From Pelargonium tetragonum (taxonomy: Eukaryota; Streptophyta; Magnoliopsida; Geraniales; Geraniaceae): a stretch of DNA of 64,000 bases. Numbering within the stretch: the stretch's first letter is position 1; each line of letters starts with the position of its first letter. Of the stretch, positions 37,801 to 48,062 are shown in pieces. The DNA lies in assembly GCA_036897445.1 (NCBI GenBank), contig JAYMTL010000019.1, forward strand, positions 1 to 64,000, written 5' to 3'. Below the pieces are notes generated by a model. The model made no database searches and was not told the origin of the DNA. It was given only the letters and a program-made list of their open reading frames with translations. A program made the position numbers and the translations under genes.

Positions 37801-40470
37801 CCATTAGTTGTATGTAGTTTTAGACGGCTAATTGGAGAATACCCTTGCAGTGTAGACCAAAGAATAAGTAACACTTGGTACCTTATATAGATTTTCTTTG
37901 AAGAATAAGACTTCTTTCATTTAATTCGAACTTATAACTCCTGAGATTAAATCCATTGCAAAAATCTCTGGAAAAGGTATATATAAAGCGCTTATTCTAG
38001 ACTATAAAAAGACTTCTAAATTCCAAGCGCGAGAAAATCTTCCTTATGGCTGTGAAGAACTCTAGTGGGATAGCCGTTACTCTTTAGTTAGGTACGAATT
38101 CAAGCTATTACAAACTTTATTAGTAGGGGTAACCCGTATCGTGCTCCTTTTGATAGAAAGCAGTGACCTTTCAACTGAAAATCATTCCTTGCTTATTATT
38201 TATTTTACATTTGACACAGAGAATTCTAGGGGTTGGTGGATATTGGGATACTCCCAAAGCATATAGACCTGTCCACAGAATTATTAGACCCCTAAGGTTA
38301 ACTACAGTTATATTCGAGAGTTCGGGAGCTTATGGAAAATCTATACCAGACAAAGAAAATTATGAATAAAGAGGCTTCTTCTGAAATCTTGTGAGAGTTC
38401 CAGGATCTTATAACTTCATTTTTGGATACCTGGGTTATATTAAGGTGGATCAAATTCCTGATTATAGCGTAAAGCATGTTGTGTTCAGCTACGCTACTCT
38501 GTAACCTGTATAAATGAAATTTACCTTAACTAAAAGAGCTTGAAGCTGACTTCGGAATACGCGTTCTTTGACTAATTTATAAGGAAGCCCTGAATCCTAT
38601 TATCTTCGTATAAAAGACCCCTCGACTCAAATTTTCATTTTAGGAGAGGTACCGCTTCAAAGCCTTCCCGGATTTCGATAGGGGGTTACTATTACAATAT
38701 TCCTGTTGAAGCCATTTAAAGCAAGAATTCTTCATAATAAGGAGGCTTACGTTTTAGCCCAACTGACGTTGCCTTGAGTTTTTAGTTTAAGCTTTTTCTT
38801 CATTTGAACCCAAGCGTCTCCGCGCATTCTATTAGTGTTCTAACAGAAAAATACTAGAAATGTCAGTAATACTACGGTGCCCCTCTTTGTCTTAACTTCC
38901 CTTTGGAAAGCTCCTTTGAATAAGGAAATCATGTAAAAACAAAGAGGGGATGCCTCTTGGTGCTTTTATCCCAAAATGAGTCCTGAATTGGCTGCCGATC
39001 CTGTCTTTCTGTATAAGAGCAGAGTAATGCCTTCTAAATTGGAGTTTCAATTCAATATGGAAAAGCTTCACAAATTTAGTAGAGGTTAGCGCAAACAAAA
39101 GACTTAATATTTTATGGATATTTGTAACTTTTTGCAAATCAATTCTGTACTACATTTTTTTCTTCAGTTAGTTGTTAATAGGAAATAGGCACTGATCTGA
39201 TGGAGCTTAAGCAATATATATATGCTATAGACCCCTGTGTGAAACGGAAGTTTTTCTTTTACTTGAAACAATACACAAGAAGTAAATGTTTTACTTTTAA
39301 TTAAGAGAGCCTTTAGAGTGGTGTTCAGAGTACTAGCCTATATTTAAATAAAAACCTCTGAAATACCTTGGGGACTGTGTCCCAACCAAATAAGAAAGGG
39401 GATTCTTACTTTACTATCCTAACCATCCTAGTACTATTAAACTTTTAACTCACAACCATAAATAGAATGCTTTTGAATGATCTCGAGTTACTCCTTTTTG
39501 TTCTACGAATACCTAGCGTTACTTATAAATATTATAAAAAAGCCCCTTTCTTCTTTCCTAGCAAACTCCATCTCTACGAGAGAGAAATGTGACAAGTATG
39601 CCTTACAAGTAAAAAGGATACTCTTTTGAGGAGGGGAGCTTCCTAAATCAGTACTAAACTAGTAAACCCGAGGTGAGTCTTTTTGTATATCCTATTGTTT
39701 TTGAACTAAGCCCAGATCTAAAAAGGATTAAATGATTTTAGCAAAACTCGGGAGTAGAGAAATCTCGGAAGCAGTTCACTGAACAGGGAAATTGTAAACT
39801 AAGTAACCAAGCCAGGACTCCTCAAATCTATAGTAGAAAAGTAGAAACCGGGTTTTTGGCATTTATAACAGGTGAGAGTAACACAAGCCCTGGTGAAATA
39901 TAAGGAATAAAGTAAGTTCTATCCTCTATAGTAAGAGCTTCCAGGAACAGTAGGGATTGCCTTAATAAGAATAGAGCTATTAAACTACTGCTAGAACTAT
40001 ATAATACACAATAGAAGACTCTTAAAATACCCTACCCTAAAAATATACCTACTTATAACTATACTGCGTTAAATCTATTATTATATTATTTATCTATTTT
40101 AACTCTATAAAGCAGGGAAAAGAACTGGAAGAGAGGGGGTATACTTTCAAGAAAAGTTTAACACAATAAGGTAAGTTTTCTTATGGTTCCTGATCCGGGG
40201 AGTCAAGGGTAGATTAAGGGCAAATCAAAGTATAAGAGTAAGGATTTGGAGTTTTCCGTTAAGATTTTTATTTAGATTTTAAAGAAAGGAGCAGGGTCTT
40301 CCTTACTTCAATCAAGGATATTATATGAAATTCTTGTTATACACATTTCTGGTTAGCTGTTGGCTGGTGGGTGAATCTTGCTTTCTAAGGTCAACTAACA
40401 CAAAGAAGTCTCCCCCTCAAATATCTTCCTAATTCTTTATCCCAGAACTGAGGAAAGAGGAATGATTTTA
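31890..40470. other. Gene-free stretch
   Basis: No supportable gene in about 8.5 kb. Frames near 38163 (+, 68 codons) and 38892 (-, 81 codons) start at arbitrary codons and show no recognisable domain. A TTCGAAG string near 37231 recalls a tRNA T-loop, but no acceptor or anticodon arm can be built around it. No long repeat, terminal repeat or poly(A) tract was seen. Confidence 0.65.
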
Positions 40471-40478
40471 AACTTTAA

Positions 40479-40679
40479 ATGTTCCTGGGACTTATTACAC
40501 TTGCACTGGATAAGAAAACTGTTCCTTTCTTCTTACGAACCTCCCTCTTGTTGCTGCCTGTACTTCTTATTTATTATAGAGTGCTCGTAATGAACCCTTT
40601 TCCTTTAGAGCCAGAAGACTCTTCATTTAGTGGAGCATACCCTATATTGTTACAACTCTTCAATGACCCGGGTCTATAA
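40479..40679 (+). CDS. Unrecognised short hydrophobic frame, 66 codons
   Basis: Seen: ATG directly after a TAA, ending at TAA. The predicted product has hydrophobic stretches at about residues 1-10 and 16-38, broken by DKKT, followed by a polar, proline-containing tail (residues 39-66). It could be a small membrane protein, but I do not recognise it as any mitochondrial or plastid subunit. No ribosome-binding site or neighbouring gene supports it. It belongs to a mild cluster of short frames between 40.4 and 46.5 kb. Frames of this length are expected by chance dozens of times in this window. Confidence 0.13.
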   Translation: MFLGLITLALDKKTVPFFLRTSLLLLPVLLIYYRVLVMNPFPLEPEDSSFSGAYPILLQLFNDPGL

Positions 40680-41328
40680 ATTCTCAATTCACGGGCAGTC
40701 GGGCATCGTTTCTCTATTCAATTAAGTCCTAGTAGATTTAAGAGAAGAGTACCCGCAGTATTTCCGGGTGTACTACAAGAAGCCCAGACGACCCCCTAGC
40801 TTAAATTAATTAAAAAAAGAATTTATAAAAAAAGGCTCCTCTACTTATAATTTATAACTCAATTTCCTTACTTTAAATTCGGTCAAAGTGAACCCTTAAT
40901 TCTTATTACTAGCTTTTTTGTTGATAAAAGTTCCGCTTTTCATACTAATTTCGTGTTTAACTACTTTTCTCTTTTTTTACATACCATATTTCGACTTTTT
41001 AAAGAGTATACATTTACGAAACCTGAGGTTAACTAAACTTTTAAAAGCCAATATGTAATTGTAATATAGAACCTCTTTTTAGTCGCTGCGCTCTAGAGAA
41101 ATTTTTATTATGTGTAACGGAATAAGCACCTCTTCTTATCATCCTATAGGAATCCGCCCTGATTCCGTTACGTAGTCTCGGTGGAATTCTTTCCGGCACC
41201 TTAATTAATCCTTGAAATATTTCTCTTTTGTTCACAAGGCCCTTTATTATAAAAAGGGGGGTGTCATCTAAGAGTCTTCTTATTCGGGTCTATCGACGAG
41301 TCACTTTATTTCTGCTAAGCGGTATTCT

Positions 41329-41538
41329 GTGCCGAAATCCGTAAAAAATATCCGCTCTAGATTCTCTTCAGGTAACCCTAAACTTTACCTTATTCAAGCT
41401 TTATTCATGTGGACCAATCTCGTTTCTTCCAAAGATTTTAGGGGATTCTCTCTTAGTTATAGGACACCCACGAGTATAGTAAACAGATTGAGTATAGTGA
41501 CAATTAGACTTGAGATAATAATGCTCCGCTTCTATTAG
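41329..41538 (+). CDS. Unrecognised short frame, 69 codons
   Basis: Seen: GTG at 41329. The frame is open upstream to 41272, just after a TAA, and closes at TAG. The inferred product is basic and serine-rich, with no identifiable domain. A minus-strand frame (41401-41643) overlaps it and is at least as long, so at most one can be real. There is no start signal and no recognised homologue. I rate this as probably fortuitous and list it only because codon use looks somewhat less random than in the surroundings. Confidence 0.1.
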   Translation: MPKSVKNIRSRFSSGNPKLYLIQALFMWTNLVSSKDFRGFSLSYRTPTSIVNRLSIVTIRLEIIMLRFY

Positions 41539-42202
41539 CAAAAAAGACTTCCCACTGACCCAGCACCCTATTAAGATAAGAAAAAAATGAAGTAGGAAGT
41601 TCTCCCAATAGTAATGTATTACCCATTTTTGTATCTCCCCCATGTGGAAATCCTCGGCAGATAAACAAGTCCCGGTTTAGTTTGACTGTTATCAGCAGTA
41701 TTCGTTTCCTTTTTTAGGTCTTACAAGATTAGATTCGAGTTCAAGGTACTTATTCGCTAAGACACAAAAAGAGGTAGAGAATTCTGGTATCAAGAACTTA
41801 AACAACTTTTCTGGGCAATTTATCTATAATAAAAATAAAGACCTATGAAGCTTCTTGTACTTTTTTGAATGATAAGCAGGACCAGAGCCCTTGTCACTCA
41901 GTAGGGCTTAGATTAACTATAAACTTAGAATGCTATCCCACAGTATACCTTAAATAAGAAATTAAGGAAGTTTTCCGTTGACCTGCTACTATCATTCTAT
42001 ACAGGTTGCGTTGACTTTTTTCGCCCACAGGTTAACCCCCCCAAAAAAGTAGTAGGAATTCCTATTATAGTGAGCAAACTTTCTTAAATATGAAAGTGTC
42101 TAATAAGTATTCTGTAACCATGACATGTCTTACTATATTGCTAGATCACCCATAGGTTATAAGTTCACAATACCCGCATCTCTCTCCTCTCTGTTTTTAC
42201 GA

Positions 42203-42229
<27 letters not shown>
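42203..42229. repeat. (AT)13 microsatellite
   Basis: An uninterrupted 27-nt AT dinucleotide run, the only clear microsatellite in the window. It shows that this is natural DNA subject to replication slippage, and it would be variable between individuals. It falls inside an 82-codon open frame (42125-42373), where it would encode alternating Ile-Tyr, which argues against that frame being a gene. Confidence 0.97.
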
Positions 42230-42233
<4 letters not shown>

Positions 42234-43208
42234 TAGTAAACTTTTTTAACTTACCCCCCTTTACTTTAGTTAGGGTAGGGCCCTTGCTTAAGCTTTTCCC
42301 TTTCCTTCAATCTCGTGGGTACACACATCTTGAGCAATTCAGCACAGCATATGTGCCAGACTTTCTAGGTTAAAAACCCTTTTTAGAGACATCTTACAGA
42401 ACTTGAATTATATAGTATATATTCCTTGAGTTCTTATAAAATATATTGTAAGGGGCGGGCCCGCTTTCTTTAGCGCATCTCTGGAGCCTTTTCTATTATT
42501 ATAAGAGGTTCCCTTAGACAAATCAAAATTGCTTCGATCGAGCTAGTACTTTTTATCGGTTTAGTTGATATTTAGATGATTGAAGCCTAGCCTCTTATTA
42601 ATTTTGACTAAAACCCGTACTCAAAAACTTTGTAAAATCGAAGGGGGTACCCTCCAATTCAGAAGAGCCGTAAAAAGCCCCTTTGACTTTGAAATATTCC
42701 TTAAATTAACTAATAGGATAGAGAGGTTTATATGTAAATTTAAGGGGTTCGGCCTGTGACACCTCATAGTTAAAGTCTAATTCCTAACCTTTTGTTATTG
42801 TTATTAGCTATTATTACTGAGATATGTGTATAAGTTTAGCAATTCCTTACTTACTGAAAACTACTTTATTTTGCAAAAAAAACTCTAGTAAATAAGACTT
42901 TTAGTTACTATTTTAAGAAAGAGCTCTATATTAATAAAAGAGAACTTGCTTAAACTGACTGGACTGTCTACTTGACTAGCTTTCTCCGGCAAGGTCATGA
43001 CTGGCTAAGACATGACATTGGCCAGGAAATGAATAAGAACAAGCTTAACTTTACTACTACCCTTCATTGCAAAGGATGCGCTATTTCTATTTAAGTGATT
43101 AATAATTGCTTTTACTTATATAAATTTCCGGTTATCCTGCGAGAAGCTAAAAATACCCGGGGTTAAGCCTTTCTTATTTATTAGAAATGCTCTTTACCTT
43201 TGACTTAA

Positions 43209-43496
43209 AAACGGAAGTTTCGGCTTGCTCCTAAAGAACTCCCAAATAAAGGAACTCCTTCTAGGCATAATTCTAGTATTTCATTTTATACATTACTGAA
43301 AACACATTACTTTAACTTTAGTTCTTTATACTCCCTTATTCTTGGTAATTGGGAAACCCTGGAAACAAGGGAACCACAAGAGCAACAAAACTATATTAAT
43401 TATAACAAAACCAAAACCCAGAAGAACACAAACAGAAACCTGCCACGAGTTGGCGGCTTGAAGAAGGACAAAAGGATCCACTTAAAATACCGATAG
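43209..43496 (+). CDS. Unrecognised start-less frame, 95 codons, over an A/C-rich tract
   Basis: Seen: open from just after TAA (43206-43208) to TAG (43494-43496), with no ATG or GTG in the first half. The second half coincides with a T-poor, A/C-rich stretch (about 43366-43455), so the frame is open there mainly because T-containing stops are rare. The C-terminal part is Lys/Arg/Asn-rich (GGLKKDKRIHLKYR) and could recall a ribosomal-protein tail, but no family can be named. Probably a compositional effect. Confidence 0.1.
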   Translation, partial: KRKFRLAPKELPNKGTPSRHNSSISFYTLLKTHYFNFSSLYSLILGNWETLETREPQEQQNYINYNKTKTQKNTNRNLPRVGGLKKDKRIHLKYR

Positions 43497-45499
43497 GTGT
43501 GTGTGATTGGTAAATCCCAACCTAATAAAATAAAACCGTTAAACTAGGATTCCCGTTTATAGAAACCTAAGATTTTCTGTAACTAAAGGTTTGTAAACTT
43601 TCTACTTTTACATCACTCTAGTTATCTTCTTTGAATTTGAATAGAAGCCCTATTTACTATTTGTAAGGTCCTCATCAGCTTCTATCCGCACTAAGGGTTT
43701 CGCAAACAGGAAATTCTAAATTAAAAAGGGTAAAAACTAAACGCAATATTTCTTTATAAGTATAGCTCAATACTGGATAAGAGTAGTTTTCTGCGTGCCT
43801 AGATCAATATAGATCGAAATGAAATTAATAATAAGGTCTGCTTTGTTTGGTTAGGGATGAACAGTTTCCATTGTCAGAACGTCGAGCTCCTAATCCAGTA
43901 ACCGCGGGTTCAAACCGTCCTTGTTATAGTAAGTTACCCCCGAATTGATTTGTCAAAGAGTATGCAGGACTTCGCAATTAGATAGAACCGTTTATCTGAA
44001 TAAAAATATCCATGTGGTATCTTATTTGGTAACCTTGGAATTGCTAACGCTGAATAAGGAATTTAAAGAAAAAGGGTCAAATCCAGGATTCTTATTATAA
44101 TATATACTTTGAGTATGTTATCAAAGAGCAGGTTTTAGGTGGTGCATATTAGTATCTTAAACTCCCTAGCGTGTTCTTTTATAAAGCAATTCGCGAATCT
44201 AGGTACTATATCTCCCCTTTCCTTTCGTAATATCTTACTTCATTTTTATTAAGAACTATCTGATACTTAGGTATCTCCGGGTTATGCTCAAAATACTCTT
44301 AATTCATTTCTTATTATTGAGCTAATAACTTAAAATCACTTCTTACGAAGAACTTAGTTGTGGGATGGGAAAGTTACAAGAAACTTTTCTAACATATAAG
44401 GCCCAAGTGATCCGCTAAGTCTACTTTATTAGATATCATCTTACTTTGTAGGCGAATGCAGTTCCTTACCCTAATACCTCTCTCTGTTTCAAAACTAACC
44501 TTTAACAAAGTCAAGAGTATCCGCATGAAGTTTTGAAGACCTCATACTAGAGTTTGAAAGTACTGCGAAAGTACCGAGAAAGGGCCTTATGATATTTCAT
44601 GTTTATATAATATATATAATGTCATAACTTTTAAAATTAAGATGTATTAACTAGCTTTACTTAATAGCACTACATAACAATATTAAAAAAAAAGTCCTTT
44701 ATTCAGTTATCTAAAATCCCCAAGTGCTTCTCGATTATCCTTGGGGACTTGAAATCAAAGGAACAAACTTAGTTCAAGTTTTTTTGGATTTTTAACTGGA
44801 ACTGGAATACCAAAGCAGTAGCTTCCCCTTTTTATTCCTTAATTGTCTTTTTAAAACCTCATGAATAAGAATTCCTTAAGTTTTAGCCGCCTCTCTTGAA
44901 ATAAAGGATTCCGCAACAAGAGAAAGTTTCCTAAATAAAAAGAAAATTGAAATTGTTATTGAAGCTTCTAGGGCGAAGGCATTCGAGGAATCTAAAGTAA
45001 GAGGTTCTCTGTATTGCTTACTTAAATTCTGGTACAAAAAAAAGGGCTAATAGAGGAACCCAGGTTTCTTCCAGAGCTTCTTGTTTTTACAAAAAAGTTT
45101 TTATGCCAAAGGCTTTTGTGTCAGTTTTTCCCATACTTTGAATTATTGCTCAATTTTATTTAGGTCTGGGACTAGTAAAGCGGAATCTCCCTCTACTGGA
45201 TTTAGTTATTAATCAAAAATTATTGACAGGAGACCTAAATGGGGAATGAAAGCAACACTCTATTACTAGAAACCCATTAGGAACTGCTCCTAAACTATCT
45301 AAGAACTCTTAGGAAAGACTTCTACTATCTATTAGGGAACTAATCTATTACCTATATACAAGGGTAACTGCCTCTATACTCTAATGAATAAAGAAGATAA
45401 TAAGAGTTATTACCCCTAAAAAAAAGAGTAGTACAAGTAAGAAAATATATTAAGATTACAAGATCTAGCTATCCTTTATAATTTTCTTATATCCCTTTC

Positions 45500-45739
45500 T
45501 TAAATTATTCTAGGAGTTCCCGTTTCTTTATCGGCTAGAGATTCTTTATTACTTGAATTGACGTGCACACTAATACAGACTCGGGTAATACCAAAGCGAT
45601 CAAGAGTAAGAAGGATATAAGTAGGAGAGAAAACCTCTGATCCCATTAGTGTATAAGTGACTCCATTAAAAGAATTCCTTGATGTGTAGCGGACAAGGAC
45701 AATAAATCTTTCTTTTGAGTTCCCTATGAGACGACACAA
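45500..45739 (-). CDS. Unrecognised frame, 79 codons
   Basis: Seen: a minus-strand frame open from 45760, just after a TAG, to a TAA at 45500-45502. The first usable start is TTG at 45739. Composition is mixed rather than Lys/Phe/Leu-dominated, and codon third positions vary, which gives it a more gene-like look than most frames here. No motif could be assigned. An ADKETG string near the end superficially resembles an RNase H ending, but the other RNase H blocks are absent or wrongly spaced. It overlaps the next minus-strand frame (45724-45930) by 16 nt in a different register. Confidence 0.13.
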   Translation of the reverse strand: MCRLIGNSKERFIVLVRYTSRNSFNGVTYTLMGSEVFSPTYILLTLDRFGITRVCISVHVNSSNKESLADKETGTPRII

Positions 45740-45930
45740 GATACTCTTCCCCGGACTGCACTATAGAAGCTAAAAGTCATCTTAATTCTTGGAGTTTTCG
45801 CAAAACACAGCCTCCAAATTTCCTTGTAGTTTCTACGAGCCTCTACCCAAAGGTATACTTCTTTTTTTTGTAGTTTTGAATACCGAAATATCCGTATAAG
45901 TTTTCTGGTTCTTTCCAAATTGTTGTACAA
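45724..45930 (-). CDS. Unrecognised frame, 68 codons
   Basis: Seen: begins at 45930 on the minus strand and ends at TAG (45724-45726), overlapping the start of the frame at 45500-45739 by 16 nt. The product is Lys/Arg-rich in its first half (residues 1-50), with no recognised domain. The two together keep one strand open, in successive registers, for about 430 nt. Chance is a sufficient explanation for each alone. Confidence 0.12.
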   Translation of the reverse strand: MYNNLERTRKLIRIFRYSKLQKKEVYLWVEARRNYKEIWRLCFAKTPRIKMTFSFYSAVRGRVSCVVS

Positions 45931-48045
45931 AGCTCCTTTAAGTAAGAAGCCCGGCCCCTAAGTTATAAGCGATTTTCTTACCTTGAGAACCAAAGCTAAG
46001 GTGCTAACTGAACAAGGGCATCTACAAGCCTTTTTTAGTATTTCTACTGCTACGGGTTTTGCTCAAGTCTTTGTTTTCTTAACCACGCACGCTACAAAGA
46101 TTCAGTACTCATTTATATGGAATTCCCAGGGCTCTCCTTAACTTAAAGGTGCCTACTATATAGGGGCCGCTTTCATTTAAACTAAAGAATTTGCTTGCTT
46201 ACCTCTTTATGTTATGTACAGAGTAGAATAAGACATGCAAAAGAAAAAGTTACAAGAACCTTCCAAATCTTTTATAAATCGTAGACGTGACTTAGTCTGT
46301 CTAAAGCAAGCTTATATAACTTCCGGTTCGATTCGTTGGGTATTCTCCTCAGTAAGTGGGACATTTTTTTTAGAGACTCCAAATATTCGGGATGTAACAA
46401 ATCAATCAGTGAGATCCTATTTAAAACTAGATAGGAACTCCGTGCTAATGTTGTTCTACTAAAGTAAAGGTTGTACTCGATCAACTTAGTCCAAATTAGG
46501 ATTTTTTATAGGATGTCGTAATAGGAAACCTGGTCCAATATATAAGGTTGGAATCGCTTATATAGACTAAGTGACCCTTATACTTATACTTGAAAAAGAA
46601 TGGATCACTCTATGTAATTAAAGTTGTAGTAATATGTCAAAGTCGGGTCTGCTTATAGATCTTAGTCAAAAACTTTCTAGTAAGAACCCAGGATAACCTT
46701 ACTTGAGACTTTGTGACTCATACTTATTATTAATATAGTTTAGGCTTTAACTTGAATATAATTTGCTTGTGGCAGGAGTGCGGCTTTATTTTCAAAAAAA
46801 GATAGGGTTCAGTCAAAAAGGGCAAAACTAAAAAGTTTAACGATGAGATGGATTAACCTGCTTACTGGGTCGGGATTACCCTTAATTCTTCTTAAAAAAG
46901 CAAAAGGACAGCCCTTTATTAAGAAAAGTTTTTTACACTCTAACCACTACCTTCTTTTACTAGAGCGGCCCTCACTCGGATAGACTTAAGGGTTTTCTGT
47001 TCAGTAAATAGTCTTTTCAAAGTCACGAAGGATCCTTATAATTGAAGCCAGAGTTTATAATCTGCTTTACTAAAATCAAGCATACTATAAGTTCTCATAA
47101 TAGCAAGGTGAACAAATTATCTTTGGGTTTTTATGTACTGAAGTCAAGAGATAACCCTGGAATAAAAAATGAGAAATGAATAGTATCTAGAATCTTACAA
47201 CTCTACAGTAGGAGAGTGCTTCTTTTTAGAAATTACAGATTTAATTATAGGGCAGACAAAAAGATAAATAAGAAGAAAAAGACTTTATATGCTTAATACT
47301 ACTGTATGACCTTAATTATACCACACAGAAAAGGCCCAGAAAAATCGCTTGGACTTTCGTGGGCAGTTTAAAGAGGTTTCAAAACAGGGACTTCTAACGA
47401 GTTCCGCTACCCCTCCTTTTGGTTTTACCTCTTTTTTGTTTGACGTTGTTGAAAAGTTTCAGTAGTATACACTTAATTACGTTCCTTTTCCAGCGCTTAT
47501 ATTGTACCATACATAACGCTTGAGCAATCTGGAGAAGCAGTATTCCTCCTTTCATTAGAGATTTTAACTGAATACAAAAAATTGAGAAAGTCAAACCGAA
47601 GACAAGAAGAGTCTTGTTGGGCACGCAGCTTTAATCTTTCTCTTAGGCACTTATATAGAATATAGAGTCTTTCTACTACCAAATTCTAAATTTTTAATAA
47701 AGGCACATAATATTATAAAGGAGGGTCTCACTAGTGCAGTTGTCATAAGAGTTCTGTATCTTGCATACACCATACTTATTCTAAAAAGCATTCGGTCAAT
47801 GGAAAAGGTATTTCCTAGGATTTAGTATTCGCTTAGTGGAGAGTCCCCTTTTAGGAAGCTGTCGCCCAGTAGTTATGAAACCGAGAAACCTCCTTTTGAA
47901 ATTAGTAAAGACTTTTCTAAGAAATTCCTGTAGGAGCCTCGTCAACTCTTACATAATGGCAAGGAAAGTGTCCCGTTCTTTATACCTTTAGATCAGTGGA
48001 ATAACTTAGGTATAAGTTTGGTCTTTCCGTTATAACTTACTCTAA

Positions 48046-48062
48046 GTAGGATTCGAACCTAC
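48046..48062 (-). other. Isolated tRNA T-arm-like hairpin
   Basis: On the minus strand, GTAGG-TTCGAAT-CCTAC forms a perfect 5-bp stem around a canonical TTCRANY loop. Downstream TAGAG (minus strand) could pair with CTCTA about 85 nt upstream as an acceptor stem. I could not build a D-arm, and no anticodon loop with T33 is available, so a functional tRNA is not supported. It could be a tRNA relic, a tRNA-derived repeat end, or chance. Confidence 0.25.

Noticed and set aside
42125-42373. 82-codon open frame
   Set aside because: It is open through an (AT)13 microsatellite encoding Ile-Tyr repeats; no recognised protein content.
42560-42600. YLDD string on the + strand as a reverse-transcriptase active site
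   Set aside because: About seven such four-residue strings are expected by chance in six frames; no flanking RT similarity.
43880-43930. tRNA 3' half suggested by GGGTTCAAACC
   Set aside because: The T-stem has mismatches at two positions and no 5' half could be found.
46235-46484. Overlapping sense and antisense frames of 75 and 70 codons
   Set aside because: Mutually antisense over almost their whole length with no recognised product; shared low stop density in one short segment explains both.
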